A stretch of 64,000 nt of DNA from Malachius bipustulatus (GCA_910589415.1 OU342632.1:36779637-36843636), one strand, 5' to 3'; numbered from the stretch's first letter, positions 1-12,617 are shown. Notes: a model not told the origin generated them from the letters alone. Translations and numbers: made by a program.

Positions 1-579
1 AGTAGATAGTATGAAGTTAGGGACGGTACAAAGATTTAAAATAAAATGGCTATCCTTTTAATCCTCTTCATTATTTTATTTTTTTCTCACTTTATCACAA
101 TATTTATTTTATTCAAAACACAAATTTGCACAGAAAGCAGAATTTAGCAACATCATTTGATAAAACAATTTACTAAATTGACATGACAACCAAGTGAAAT
201 GCTGTCAAGTGCAAATTTCAGTTCATTCGTAAAGCCATTTTAAACGTAATCATAGAAAATTTCAAATTATAGGGTTGGTATCAAAAGCAAACAAACCGAT
301 TTTGATGCAACTTCATACTTTTTTCGAAATGACTTATTATAAGGTAACATTGGTAATATTTTTTTGATAGATTGTTAATCTATTTTTGACAAGTAACAAA
401 CGCTTATAAAATAGAAACATAGAATACAAATAAAACATAAACACGATACAAAAATATGGATATAAAATTAACACGACAATTTAACAATATATAAGTACAT
501 AATACGTATAATTATTATAAAATCCTTTGGTATTATTCATTGTACGTGTAACAGTAAATAAAAAAAAACTAAATACCTA
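1..579. other. AT-rich intergenic stretch, no gene seen
   Basis: AT-rich sequence with homopolymer runs. I see no coding exon, RNA gene or clear repeat boundary here. Confidence 0.5.
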
Positions 580-715
580 CAGTAGAAACCCTTTAATCCG
601 AATTTAGGGCTAAAAGAGTAGGTACTCGAAGTTTAAATTCGGTAGCTTACTGAAATAGTGCAGCTTAATAATAACCTGGATTATTTGATGTTTGGCTGTT
701 CGGGATTCTACACTA
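580..715. mobile_element. Possible small pogo/Tigger-type MITE
   Basis: The left end reads CAGTAGAAACCCTTTAATCC, and the right end (near 700-715) is an imperfect inverted counterpart, GGGATTCTACACTAC. The size (about 135 bp), terminal CAGT and AT-rich interior fit a non-autonomous pogo-like element. The inverted match is only about 12 bases with mismatches, and the TA duplication is not clean, so the call is tentative. Confidence 0.35.
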
Positions 716-1182
716 CTTAAAATATACAAGATGATTCGCAATTTATGACTTTCCCTTCAACGGGTTAGGGGGCCCAAAAAATGCATGTATGTGCCTCAAA
801 GTAATTACAAAAAAATATATGGTTTACAAGAAGACAAAAATTATGAAGATATGGCAAACATTTAAGCGAATTCAAGTGAGACCCTGCATAAAGGATCCTA
901 ATTTTTTTCAAATTGAAATACTTAAATCTACTGACTTAATTCGTAAGTATTGACTTAACTATTTCGGGATTTTTGTTTTTCTTATATCTCTTGGAAATAG
1001 TTTTTCTGGAATATCCTGAGCTTATACCCTTCAAAAGATAGGAACTAAGTAGTGAATTATTTTTGAGATCAATCAAAATATTTTCCAAGTGAAGTTAGCC
1101 ACGCATCGAACAGCAAAGCTTTCGATCAGGGAGCACTTAGAATTTCCTTGTTTACGGTTTAAATAAAAAGGGCCTGTAGTTA
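716..1182. other. Intergenic stretch, no gene seen
   Basis: AT-rich unique-looking DNA with no convincing ORF or repeat boundary. Confidence 0.4.
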
Positions 1183-2042
1183 TCTATAGGGTACCCGGTT
1201 GTAGAGAAAATGCATGGGGAGAATTAATCTCGATTATCTTATAAGAGATACGAAGTAGGAGTTATAAAATTGTGACAAAGTTGAGTATTTTTATGTGCTG
1301 ATTTGTAATCTGAAGAAAAATTTTTGATAATTTCAGTCGTGGCTGCAATAATTATGCTGAAAAAAAAACGAAAAATATTTTTTTTTTATGTTGACCATAT
1401 GTTTTTTTTTGGTGGGTAAGTCGTCTTAAAAAAACTATCCATTCCGCATTCCCAGATTTTTCAAAAACTACTAGATATTTAGATTTTAGATATTTAGATA
1501 TTAGATATTTTTTATGGACGCCATTTCATTTTTTATGTCATTCAGTAATAAAATAATCAATTTAAGCAGAAATCTAAGTATAAAATAAAATAAAAAAGCA
1601 CAAACTTTATTTTTTTTTGAAAGAAAGAAATTTTTTCACAGAATGGCGTATCCCGTTTTTTCGAAGAAAAGATTTAAAGTGTGATTTTTTTCTTATAAGT
1701 GCGTTACATGTTTGGATGAATTAATTTTTTTCTATTGAATGACATGAAAAAAATAATATGGCGGCCATAAGAAAAACAAGAGTTGAGTATGAAAACTCTG
1801 ATGGGATCAAGTCGGCTTTGAAAATTCTTGAAATGTCAGATGGAGGAAATTTACACTTGTCAAGTCACAAAAATATTATTTCCTATGAGAAAAAAGATAT
1901 GGAAAAAATTAGAAGTCCTGATTTTTAAATTTTCGAGCATATTTCAGCAACGCCTGAAGTTATCTTAAATTTATTTTCAGATTACAAATGAGCACAAAAA
2001 ACGCAACATTTTTTTTGAAAAAATGGCACCCTACACAGGATC
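1183..2042. mobile_element. Degenerate foldback element, family of 6328-7760
   Basis: The two halves are imperfect inverted repeats: 1270-1370 matches the reverse complement of 1900-2010, including the shared blocks around TTTGTAATCTGAA. The ends resemble TAGGGTACC (left) and GGCACCCTACA (right). Parts of the arms (for example 1738-1860) match the interior of the element at 6328-7760, so this is an older copy of the same family. There is no coding capacity. Confidence 0.5.
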
Positions 2043-3110
2043 TAAATAAAAAATCTTAATAAACATATGGGTCCGCAAAATTGACCTTTTTAACATTTTG
2101 AGTGTAGGTACTACACATTTTTTTAAGGTGGTACTTATGTAGGCACAAATCAAGAATTTTTAAATTTTTCACAAAATTGTTCTTTTTTCAAATTTCAAGT
2201 TTTTGCAAACAAAAAACTTCAAAAAATAACAATTTTGTGAAAAATCATGCTTTTATTGCCATTTTACCTATTATATTTTTTTTAGCATCAGCTTATTCAA
2301 TCTTATGATTTTTTTAAAAAGTTTCTATCGTTTGTTTGTACCTAAATACTAAAAAAATGTTTATACCCAAATTATAAAAAAAAAAAAAAATCCATAGGTA
2401 CTTATTCTAGAAACCGTCAATTTGCGGCATGACCCACATCAGATTTGTTGACTTATTTTGGTCCATATATTACCTATACCCTCTCTAAATAAAAATTCAT
2501 TTTTTTAAAACCCTGTTTACCTTGTTTTTTTTTTAAATAAAAATTACATTCTCCAGTAAATTAATAATAAAAATTGAATAAATTGAAATTTTTTTATGAC
2601 ACTCATCTACGTTTTCAGCCAGAAAGAGGGGCTTCCAATATTTTTTTAAAAGCCACTTTTTCGCCCAGAAAGAGGGATTTAAATTTTTTTTTGCGCTTTA
2701 AATTGGAAGTATGATAAGGGAAGGTTTATAATTATTGAATGCCAATGCTTAGGGGTGCGATTATTGGGTGAAGACACAAAGTTCATAATATAAACATACC
2801 CCAGATCCGTTTTAGTTTTAACAGTATTGAAATCTAGGATGGTAAAGATCTTATTTAATTTTTTTTTTTGACGACTCCGCAACTATAAACGAAAAATAGA
2901 ATGCGCTAATGTTTTTTAATAATTTTGAAAATATTTTTTTTTTTAAATAATGAAATAATGCAAGTACCTACCTAATAAAAAATTGCTTTCAGTCTTTATT
3001 ACTCTCTGGCCGAATATTTGGCTGGCCAAGGAAAAAAGCCCTCCTTTCTGGTCAAAAGCGTGACTGATCGACGCGTGGCTAACATGACATGGGTTGAAAA
3101 AAAAGATTAC
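2043..3110. other. Intergenic stretch downstream of the CK2-like gene
   Basis: Very AT-rich with many T runs. Read on the minus strand it is the 3' flank of the kinase gene. AATAAA lies at 3000-2995, about 110 nt past the stop codon, followed by an A-rich run near 2944-2934. The run might be a decayed retrocopy tail, but similar T runs occur all through this area. Confidence 0.4.
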
Positions 3111-4199
3111 CTATATTACTTTCACATCAATCATCTCATTCTCAGTCTCACTCGCAGACGAACTACTAGTGCTAGAAGTTTGGACATCATCAGTAGACAT
3201 CCCAAAAATAGGATAAAAATATGAATGTTCCATAGCTTCACGAGCGGTGAAACGTTCCAAATGGTCGTAGCATATCAGCTTCCTCAATAAATCAATGGCT
3301 GCAGGCGAGACTAATTTTTGATTTCCAACACAAATATATCTTTCCCATTGTTGGGGAGAAAACTGTTTGTTGAAACACACCTGATACGGTATTTTGTACT
3401 TTTGGAGATAAGACGTGAGATCATCACTTCCAAGAAACCTGACAATGGATTTCAACAGCTTATAGTTATCACCTCCATAGAATAATAGATCCATTTTGAA
3501 TATCATCAAAGCAAATATGTAACCGAAAGACCACATATCGATTGAATAGTTGTAATAGCCGTAATCCATCAGAAGTTCTGGTGCTTTGAATGGTCGAGAC
3601 GAAACCTTTGGACTATATTTCTTACCGGGATGATAGAATTCTGCTATACCAAAGTCGATCAATTTTAATTTCTTGTTTTCATGGTCTATTAGCAAATTAC
3701 TAGGCTTAACATCCCTGTGCATAATACCCATGCTGTGGCAAAAATCTAAAGCTTTGAGCAGTTCATATAAATAATAACGAATCTCATAGTCTGTTAATGT
3801 TTTATAAAAGTTCAAATAACCGCTATTGCGGACATACTCAAAAATTAAAGCACGAGTCCCAGAGATCGGGTCTTTCACAGCATCTTGTAAATTTATCACA
3901 TTTATTCCTCCTCTTAAATTTTCCAAAATTTTAATTTCACGTTTGATTTTAAACTTTACCACAGGCTTCAAAACTTTAACTGCACAAGTATTATCATTTG
4001 TAACTTTAATTGCTCCGAACACTTCACTAAATCTTCCACATCCCAATCTCCGTACCAACTGGTAATCATCCTGCTTGCCCCAGTTCACCTTAAATGATTC
4101 GTAATCCCAGTACTCCTGGGGCTTGTCAGAAATAACATCGGCGTATTCTCTAGCTCTGGAAGGAGTTGCTTCAGCGACAGGCTCAGCTAATTCAGACAT
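3111..4199 (-). CDS. Casein kinase II catalytic (alpha) subunit-like, intronless, divergent
   Basis: Ser/Thr protein kinase of 362 aa, clearly of the CK2 alpha family. It has YWDYES and [11 protein letters not shown] near the N-terminus, a Gly loop LGCGRFSEV (52-60), the catalytic lysine in AVKVLK (K75), [15 protein letters not shown] (154-168, catalytic D163), TLTDY and [13 protein letters not shown] family motifs, and an APELL motif. It departs from ordinary CK2 alpha in functional places. The metal-binding motif is DFG (182-184), not the DWG typical of CK2. The residue before the VK of the ATP site is Ala, as in most other kinases. The Lys-rich stretch after the catalytic lysine is depleted ([10 protein letters not shown]). 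The basic residues of the p+1 loop are largely kept (K198, R202, K205). A Ser/Thr-rich acidic tail follows residue 340. There are no introns, so a retrogene, perhaps germline-expressed, is likely. All core catalytic residues are present, so I do not call it a pseudogene. Confidence 0.9.
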   Translation of the reverse strand: MSELAEPVAEATPSRAREYADVISDKPQEYWDYESFKVNWGKQDDYQLVRRLGCGRFSEVFGAIKVTNDNTCAVKVLKPVVKFKIKREIKILENLRGGINVINLQDAVKDPISGTRALIFEYVRNSGYLNFYKTLTDYEIRYYLYELLKALDFCHSMGIMHRDVKPSNLLIDHENKKLKLIDFGIAEFYHPGKKYSPKVSSRPFKAPELLMDYGYYNYSIDMWSFGYIFALMIFKMDLLFYGGDNYKLLKSIVRFLGSDDLTSYLQKYKIPYQVCFNKQFSPQQWERYICVGNQKLVSPAAIDLLRKLICYDHLERFTAREAMEHSYFYPIFGMSTDDVQTSSTSSSSASETENEMIDVKVI

Positions 4200-4740
4200 C
4201 GTTTCTATTTATATGGCACTAATGAAGAAAAATTCTTCCGGAATTTTGAGAGATTTGAAGTTTAATTTCTAATTCCTCGGCAGAACAATTTCGGATACGT
4301 GAGAATATTTTTTATGAATTGACCGTGGTGCAGTTAATTGACTAAGCCAGGCGGAAGGAAGACTGGTGGACTGAAGTTTACATTACCATATCCCTACTCC
4401 GTGTCCGAGTTGTGGAAATCGGCGTGGACCCGAGCCATCTATGCGCTTAGAACTGAGTTCATATAGTTTTGAGCGCGAATATCATTGTAATAAAACGTTA
4501 TTTAAAAAAATTAACAAATAAGATTTGATAGACCTCAACTGCCACCTAAGGCTTATTTTCAGTGATGCTATTAAAACCTTGTTAGGCCTTTCAACCCCTA
4601 AGTATGTACTTTCAATCCCTACTACTACTACTTATTTTCCAAATGACACACTCTACTTTTTTGCTCTACTATATTTTTGATAATGTTAATGTAACTAGTT
4701 ATTAAAAAAAATGTAAATTAAAAACAAAAATTTTGAAAAT
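4200..4740. other. 5' flank of the CK2-like gene
   Basis: Intergenic DNA upstream of the minus-strand kinase gene. No second coding exon or clear core promoter motif was recognised. Confidence 0.4.
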
Positions 4741-4836
4741 CTGAAAAATCGTCAATTTTCACCTTTCAATGGTTATATCTCGAGAACGCAAATTTGAACA
4801 GTTTTCAGTTTCGGAATTGTCGTTGTCCAATAATAC

Positions 4837-6035
4837 ATACAGGGTGTCCCAATATTCCATGGACATGGAGCAACCACAGATTACTGAGGTAAAAAAAAGT
4901 CGCTCGGACCAAACTTATCTCTATACCAAAATGCTTCGTTTGTCCGTTAGAGGGCTTCAAAGTCTTTTAAAAATTTTAGTTTTTTTGAAATAGCTCAAAG
5001 TTGGCTGATTCAAATTCGATGAAATTTAGTAGGTAAATTTCTTATTAAAAGTACTAATTTCTGATGTACATGATAATTTGACGGAAACCCGGGAAGGGGT
5101 GAAACTACCCCTACCCTCCATTAAAATCGATCGTAATTGTTGATAGGGTAGCAGGAACGCTGTTCATGTTTTTTTGTTTGAAAGATACATCGTTTTAGCC
5201 CATTTTTGGTCTCCTACAAAAATCTGTATCTTTCCGAGGTGCTATGTGATAAAATAAATTAGTCGATGATAACAAAAATTTTATTTCATTCTTTTAATTT
5301 GAAATCAACTTTTCAATTGTCAGGTGATTATTTGATCTAATCTCATAAAAGATGCTCGATGTGGGCGCCGGTTTGGACCCTAGAAAGTTCCATCCTGCGC
5401 AAAAAAATGATTTGAACTTTTCTTGGAACCTCGTCGTTTTGCAAATTGTTTATTGCGTTTGAAAAAAAAGCGTTTGCAAACACCTGAAAAAAAAAACAAA
5501 CCATACTAAACATCTTTTATGAGATTAGATCAAATAAACACCTGACAATAATTGAAAATTTGATTTCAAATTAAAAGAATGAAATAAAATTTGGGTTAGG
5601 TACCATCGACTAATTTATTTTATCACATAGCACCTCGGAAAGATACAGATTTTTGTAGGAGACCAAAAATGGGCTAAAACAATGTATCTTTAAAACAAAA
5701 AAACATGAACAGCGTTCCTGCTACCCTATCAACAATTACGATCGATTTTAATGCAGGGTAAGGGTAGTTTCACCCCTTCCCGGGTTTCTGTCAAATTATC
5801 ATGTACATCAGAACAGAAATCTTTTAATAAGAAATTTACCTACTAAATTCCATCGAATTTGAATCAGCCGACTTTGAGCTATTTCAAAAAAACTAAAATT
5901 TTCAAACGACTTTGAAGCCCTCTAACGGACAAACGAAGCATTTTGGTATAGAGATAAGTTTGGTCCGAGCGACTTTTTTTTACCTCAGTAATCTGTGGTT
6001 GCTCCATGTCCATGGAATATTGGGACACCCTGTAT
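4837..6035. mobile_element. Long foldback DNA transposon, TACAGGGTGTCCCA ends
   Basis: Near-perfect palindrome. The arms at 4837-5354 and 5511-6035 are reverse complements over about 520 bp, with a 156-bp loop. The ends are TACAGGGTGTCCCA and its complement. The loop holds the C-terminal tail of a DDE transposase (separate entry). Such long arms with a short remnant of the gene mark a non-autonomous deletion derivative. Confidence 0.85.
5343..5490 (-). pseudogene. Transposase C-terminal remnant
   Basis: On the minus strand, the loop of the foldback reads as about 45 codons rich in Arg and aliphatic residues. It ends in GAHIEHLL followed by a stop (5343-5345). That ending, with GG/GA-H-x-E-H/Q-x-L, is characteristic of the C-terminus of insect Tc1/mariner-superfamily transposases. 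The remnant at 19334-19702 ends GGHFEQFL. Catalytic domains are absent. Confidence 0.6.
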
Positions 6036-6327
6036 CTAATGCGCAAATTTTCAAAGCTGTAGATACCTATAAGAATTTATTTTTCGTCCAAATTCGTTAT
6101 TTTCGTTTCCCGGAGAATCGTCTGTTAATAGCATTCGACGTCGGGAAATGAAAAACTGATGCAAGAACGCCTGAAGTTACTGAGCGAGTCAAAAAGTCGT
6201 TTTGAAAAAATCGACATAAACCTTATTCGTCCGAAAAATCGTATCTCGTAAACTTCATATCTCGAAAACGGTGACAGATACGAGGAAACGTTTACAGTTC
6301 TGAACTCTCATTGATGTTCATAACTTA

Positions 6328-7760
6328 TACAGGTGTCTCATTTAAAATGACTACATGCGGGGATATCAGAAACTGGTAAGAGATACAATGTTGGTTAAAT
6401 TAGAGAAAAGTGGCACAATTTTAATCTTATTAAGAATCTGAAACAAAATTTATATGAACTTCAGGCATTGTTGAAATATCCTGAAAAAAAAAAGCAAAAT
6501 CGAGATTTTTTTCAGTCATATATTTTTTATTAAGTAGATATTGAAAATTAAAAATAATTTTTTGTAGGTATACATAAGTCGTCATCGGTCATCGTCAACA
6601 GCTATCCATTTGACATTTCAAAAGTTTTCAAGGCCGACTAGATCCCAGAGTTTTTATACAGCCAACTTTTGTTTTTCTTGTGACCACCATATTGTTTTTT
6701 ATGTCGCTCGGTATTAATGATCGGGGAAACCAAAAATCTATTACATTCAAATTAATTTTCAAAATGTTAGGTATTCTACTTTTTTTTCGAAAAATGAAGT
6801 TTTTTCACCGAATGACGTTGTATGAAGTCGCCATATGATGTGACATTGCTTGCCTTATGGTTATTCACGACATTCAATTTACGATAGAAAAATTTTTTTT
6901 CTAAAAAAGAAGAATAAAATTTTGAAGAATTTATTTTTAGTGTGATAGATTTTTGGTTTCCCTGATTTTTCTAATACCGAATGATATGAAAAAAATATAG
7001 CGGTGATAAGAAAAACAAAAGTTGACTATGAAATCTAGTCGGCTTTGAAAACTTTTGAAATGTCGCAGGTGGGGAGATCTTCACGACTTATGTGAACCAA
7101 AAAAATATAATTTATATTTATTTATTTTTGATAATAAAATAGATTTAGATCAAATAAGAAATTATTAAAAGTGAAATTCTCGAGCAAAATATTATATGAT
7201 TAAGAAAAATGCTGCAAAATAATATCTAATACCAAAGACAAGTGGAAAACACTGCTGAAGACATGGATGGCCGTTTAGATTTTATTGGTGCTCGTCAGCA
7301 CGCCCTACCAGCAAATGTAATTCCTCTGTCTTTAACAAAAAATCATCCAGCATCTTAACTACTTTTTTTACAGTTACGGTCACCAACAGCGATGTCGCTA
7401 CTGATTAAAGATCCCGGAGTTCATGTGACAGGGAATTTCTCTTACTGGTAGGGCATGCCGATGAGCGCCAATAAGAGCGAAATCGCCATTCACGTCTTCA
7501 GAAGTGCTTTTCTCTTGTCTTTGGCATTAGATAAGTAACGAACTTGAGCTTATAACCAGTATAACCCACGAATTTTCTTTCTGAAATAAGAAATCTCGGT
7601 TTTTCAGTTCTTTCAGGATGTTTCAGCAACGCCTGAAGTTCCCATAAATTTTCTTCCAGATCCTTAATAAGCATAAAACTGAGCAACATTTCACTAATTT
7701 AACCGACCCTGTACCTTTTACAGTTTCCCATGCAGTTCATTTTAAATGGGGTACCCTATA
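6328..7760. mobile_element. Composite foldback element with inner inverted repeat
   Basis: The left end reads TACAGGTGTCTCATTTAAAA. The right end (about 7725-7760) is its inverted counterpart, TTTTAAATGGGGTACCCTATA. Outer arms 6328-6520 and 7600-7760 pair, and an inner pair lies at about 6570-6790 and 6900-7100. A separate MITE (7222-7538) interrupts the right arm. No transposase was recognised. Confidence 0.65.
7222..7538. mobile_element. Nested MITE with ~95-bp terminal inverted repeats
   Basis: 7222-7320 (ATCTAATACCAAAGACAAG and onward) is an imperfect inverted copy of 7437-7538 (ending TCTTGTCTTTGGCATTAGAT). The middle, about 115 bp, has no coding potential. It lies inside the right arm of the 6328-7760 foldback and so inserted later. 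Confidence 0.65.
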
Positions 7761-7763
7761 TTA

Positions 7764-8158
7764 TACAGAGTGTTCCTTAATTGGAGATTCAAATAAAGAG
7801 GGGAGATTTCTTAAGTAATTTTAAGAAAAAAAGTCCAATAAACATGGGGTCGCAAACGTTTCGTTTTCGAGATACAGGGTGTTAAAGTTTGAATTTTTTT
7901 CAAGTTTTTTTCCCATAGTATCCATAACACTTCACAAGATATTCAACTGAAATTAGGCACAGTTACAATTGAGAGTTTACACTAAGTGACATGCCAATTT
8001 CGATAGTAAATCTACAGCGTGATATTTTTTCTGGAACGCTGTCCCCTGTTTTACCTCGAAAATGAAACGATTGGGACCCCATGTTTATTGAACTTTTTTT
8101 TAAATTACTTAAGGAATCTCCCTCTTCATTTGTACCTCCAATCTAGGAACATCCTGTA
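7764..8158. mobile_element. Short foldback element, TACAGAGTGTTCC ends
   Basis: 7764-7880 is an inverted copy of about 8048-8158. It contains a block near AACATGGGGTCGCAAACG and its complement near 8075, and ends in ATCCTGTA. The loop also has an internal ACAGGGTGTTAAAG. It is non-coding and belongs with the other TACAGGGTG-ended elements. Confidence 0.65.
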
Positions 8159-8440
8159 TGTGTAAGAGATTTTTATTAAAATCTCAGAGAAAAAAATTCT
8201 CGAACAGTAAAAAAAAAACTATCACGCAAAAACACTCTGTATAGAGAGATAGGTATTCCTTAAAAAAATATTTCAACGTGCACGGTATGTACTTATTTTG
8301 ACACATGAATAACCTTTTAAGGGACTCCTCGATTACGTGCATGACCTCCTCTTATCCAGATTGAAATATTATGATTCTGATAACGGTAGTGTTTATCTTC
8401 TGTCATCTTTTAACTTATTGAGTAATCCTCAAATGAAAAA

Positions 8441-8965
8441 TGGATACCAGGTCACACTGGGATTGAGGGAAACGAACGTGCCCACTCATTGGCAAGAAAA
8501 GGAGCAGCAGCTGCCTTCATAGGATCAAAGCCATTCAGTATGGGCTCGAAGACACGTTCTTCAAAGCAGAACTCCAAAAGGAAGAAGATAAACTGAGAGA
8601 AGTCCATCGAAAAAACTCTCTGGCTTGAGGCTATCCAAGCAACTCCTCGGGGACTTTAACCGAGAACGGTCAAGAAAACTCTGGACCCTCCACAAAGGTA
8701 GTCTCAGAATGCTAACGGGATCCCTAACAGATCAATGAACACCTGAGGAAACTTGGCATAGAAAAAGATTTCGTTTGCAGATTCTGCAGGGAAGAAAACG
8801 AGACGCCTCGTCACCTATTGAGAACGCTAGAACGCGAGAGAAAAAATGTTCTGGGACAACATCAGCTCAACGGAGGGGCTCTACCCAGCCTCGATCCCCT
8901 TCAAATCCTGAAATTCCTAAAGGAAACGGAATTGGAGAGGCTGCTGCAGTGAATGTTCATTTAGT
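8441..8965 (+). pseudogene. Jockey/R1-like non-LTR element RNase H 3' relic
   Basis: WIPGHTGIEGNERAHSLARK at 8441-8500 is the RNase H domain signature of jockey/R1/I-type LINE polyproteins. Downstream, in shifting frames, come typical C-terminal segments: a GDFNRERSRKLW block, TGSLTDHE-like text, and a Cys-rich CRFCREENETPRHLLEN motif split by frameshifts. At least two frameshifts are needed, so it is dead. The 5' part (reverse transcriptase) is absent. Confidence 0.7.
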
Positions 8966-11961
8966 GAATGAAATATTTTGATCACTGTGGGCTGGGGGGG
9001 TGAAATTATGTATCACCAGGAAGGGGATACAATATTGTATTATCATTGCACTGCAGTCCAAAATATTTCTTCTTCCACCATTCTCGTCGACCTTGAGCCC
9101 CAGTTCTCTCAGTTTGGGGCACCCATACTCCTGAAATTCTGAGTTACATCTGCTCTTCATCCCACTTTCTCCTACAGGCTCAGTGTTTATAATTTTTTAT
9201 GGAATCTATATTTAGTTGATCCTGACTATGCGTCTGCTGAATATAATATACAATAATTGATTGATCAGTTTGATGACCGACACTAACAATATTATTATTT
9301 GAGTTTGGAGATGGTACGTTGTTTGGAGACCTCCATAAATAGTTAAATTAAATCCGGTCTCGACTTACCATTTAGTTCTTTTTGGCTCGCGCCAATGGTG
9401 ATGGTTAATGGTTCTCTTTCGCAATCGGTGCGTGATGTCTGGTCACCGTAACATAATAATTTCTCACAATCTGCGCTTTTTATGGCCGTTTTATTCTAGC
9501 TAGATTTTCTTAAAAACTGCTCGAAATATCTTGAATAGTATACGAGAGTGTTTAATAAAATGAGAGTATAAGTAAGATTTTATTTAGCAGGTATCTTTAT
9601 TAATATAAAAATCAGCACGAAAAAATAAATGTAGGTAGGTACCTACCTCTCATTCTCATTGAAAGAATGCATTTTTTTACTTGCTACTCATTAAAATGCA
9701 TGTATTTTTAGATTAATTATAGATTGATGGACGCGGTCTATATACGCGACGGTGCTTGACTTAATTTTTTTACTTTGCATGAATTCATTGCACTTTTAGG
9801 AGACGATGGATTTTTTACACGGACGTAATCTTTAATGAGCTTTCTAATCAGGATTTCAAATTTCCTGTATTTAACTCAATCAATTGTCTGGATATGAGTG
9901 AGTACTTTAAATATCTCGGAATATTTCTTCAGAACTTATTAACTGTTACATTGGTCCTTCGTGGTATTGTTAACAAAATTTATTAAAAGCGAAAGTGCTA
10001 ATTTTATTAAATTTAAAACGCTACAATTTCGTAATCTCTTTAGAACGAATATTAATGAATTTTCGACTGGTTCTTTTTATTTTATAAGCCTCAGCTGTCC
10101 TACATTTTGCAGCAAAAATAACACCTGCCACGAAAAAATTCATGTACACAATCTCGTTATTTTATTTATTTTTTGTATATAAAAATCGAAATGAGGCCAT
10201 TTTCTACAAACAATCATCAGAAAGAAAAATTAGAGGCTTCTGGATTTGTCTCAATCTCGAAAAAGGCTTAGAAAAATGGGAGAAATTTTTCAGGGGATTT
10301 TTGAGCACGATGCGTAAAACGCGCGTTTCTTGAAATCAATTCACACTTTTTCGGCAAATTATGACCAAAAAGTAGCGCATAATTCGTACTTTGTTAAATT
10401 GTTCTACATTTGAATTATTATTCCTGAGTACTTTTCGCAATAGCCTTTTGTAATTTGCACGCAAAAGTAGAAAAACAAAAAAGAAATTTGCTCGCCTTTT
10501 TGAAGAAAAACCGATTTTCCTAAAATATTTTTTCCTTATCCGTCCCTAAGAGCTTCCGTGTAGTTTCTAATTATTTCTTTTTCATATCTAGTAAGAGCTA
10601 TTATATTGCCCATTTATGCCTTCATTTGTTACCGCCATTTATTACCATTATACCTCCTTTTAGTGTTAGTATAAAGAACACCTTAATGAGATTGTTTTTT
10701 AAACTTGCAATCCTCGTCATCTGTTCCATATTTGGGACAGACTGGGTACCAATTTGGTCATGTTGGGCCTGTTTTCTGTCCAAACCGGCTAAAAACAATC
10801 TGGCCTGTCATAAACCTGGTCTCGCTTTCCAATTCTTCTCTTGACCGTTTTTGGGTCCATTCTTTAATAGGGTCGATTAGAAGACCTTTTGTGAGATCCC
10901 GTTACAGGGTCCAGTCTACAAAAGTTTACCTGGTCCAAGCTTCGCAAAGTTGAAGCCTTTTTTCCACCCCTTCAGCGGATACTTCCCTATCTTACCATTG
11001 TCTTCAAAATAAATAAAAAATTTCACACTTACCTTTGAAAGAGGCGGCCATTGACAGGTCTCAAGGATGATCGTCAAATTTGTTGAAATAAAATTAACCA
11101 CCTTGGCCTGTCAAGCAGGACAAGTCAAATTTCAAATGCCCCACCCAAGGATCGATACAAAAAAAGTAAAATTCCAAACTTAAAATAAATGATCGTATTT
11201 TTCGAAACATTTTCTAACCTCAAAACCAAATAAAAAACCCTACCGCAAGACGGTTCTCCGAAGGATCATGCGACTTCATTTCTGCAACATCATCTAACCA
11301 CTGTTGTGGCTTTTATTTCAGATTTACCTTTACCCACTATCTTCCTGCCAGTTCGACCTAGGACTTGAATCTAATCGTTTAGGGAAAATTGCACCTTCTG
11401 CCAACAGCTTCTACCTCTGACAGAAAGCTGTTAAACGAGGGTCATCACCATCAACTTCGATATTACACACTTTTCGCATTTTTCGATGGCCCAAATTAAA
11501 TATGAAACGAGGTCATTTGAGCTACATATCAAAATACTCAGAAAATTTAAAAATAATTGTAGGTACAGTCAAATACCTCATTCTCGAGACTTATACAATT
11601 TCCCTACAAAATCATAATTAATCCTTTCTTAAAACAGTAGCAAGCCGGACATGCTACAAAGTGATCTCCCGTGTCGTTACCCGATATTTCTGAATGTCCA
11701 TAATACCATCTTTACCGTTTTCTTGTTAGCAAGTTCTGTTAAGAAGGCGTCACAATTTGACGGCCGGTTATAGTCCAGGGACTATACTGGGGGATTAACT
11801 TACCTTTGGTTGAATTTAAACACCTAAATTGACTTTCTGAAATCATTTAAGACATATAAAAACACTAGGTATATCATGGATACCTACTCGTAGATTTCGA
11901 AGATTGATAGATTCAGGGCTGCGTGATTTAAAATGCGGCAGCTCGAATATAGGGTACAATC
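8966..11961. other. Long intergenic stretch, no gene recognised
   Basis: Several short ORFs exist (for example near 9961-10333 and 10626-10953), but none has a recognisable domain or codon bias. I see no clear repeat boundary, RNA gene or exon chain. 9360-9480 is locally richer in G+C but has no identifiable promoter. Confidence 0.4.
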
Positions 11962-11977
11962 GGGGGGGGGGGGGGGG
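11962..11977. repeat. Poly-G tract (16 G)
   Basis: A run of 16 consecutive G bases in otherwise AT-rich DNA, followed by further G-rich sequence (11981-12015). Its length may be unreliable because homopolymers are error-prone. Confidence 0.8.
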
Positions 11978-12617
11978 TCTAGGGGGTATGGAATATCCCT
12001 TGGTGGCAGCGAGGGGTCCAGGATTTTCTCAAAAATAATAAAAAAAATCTTGATTAAATCGCATTTCCGAAGAAAAATTCTCATTAATGTAAATCCCAGG
12101 GAAAAAGATCCTCACAGTTCTTGTCCTGTTAAGTAAAGTCACCTTGGAGCTAGTGCATGAAAAATTCGATTCTGTGGCCAGTTGCCAAACGAAGACAGAT
12201 GAAGTAGTGGAAGTAGCGGGTTGCTCTTAATCTCATGTTGGACATGAGACAATTGGCTATTGTTTCACTTTACTTTTATTATTCAAATTTACTTTTATTT
12301 CATTATTTCCTGTAATGGATATTGCTCGTTCAAGGTCTCAAAGTGAACAATGTTGATTGCCGGTTGTGAATTGTGACGTAATAATTTATTAGGCGATAAA
12401 CACCAAAATTTGTCGCCAACAATTAATTTTTAAAATTAGTGCTCCAAAAGACCAAAAACTTCTCCTCGCAGACGCTTATTGATTATTTTGGCAAAGGCAT
12501 CGAAAAGCCAGAGCGATTTTTTCTAAACATTTCTTGGGGGTTTGAATGAAACTAAATAGGGGATTTTTTTATGATATTAAGATAAAAAAAATAACAAGAT
12601 TCTCTCTGTTTCAGATT

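Larger units (their letters stand above)
4741..6310. repeat. Dispersed repeat copy split by a foldback element
   Basis: The pieces at about 4741-4836 and 6036-6310 together resemble the repeat units in CIB intron 5 (49.9-51.0 kb). Shared blocks include TTATATCTCGAGAACGCA, a TCGTTGTCC block, and GAATCGTCTGTTAATAGCAT (near 6115). The foldback element at 4837-6035 lies between the two pieces, so it inserted into an older repeat. Confidence 0.5.

Noticed and set aside
9961..10333. Two short overlapping ORFs
   Set aside because: AT-rich, no family resemblance, no exon signals.
10626..10953. Overlapping Trp/Cys-rich ORFs
   Set aside because: No splice sites, codon bias or domain to support a gene. 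Composition fits chance.
11884..12136. Short ORFs with poly-Gly or poly-Pro on either strand
   Set aside because: The runs are the translation of a poly-G tract and not evidence of a protein.
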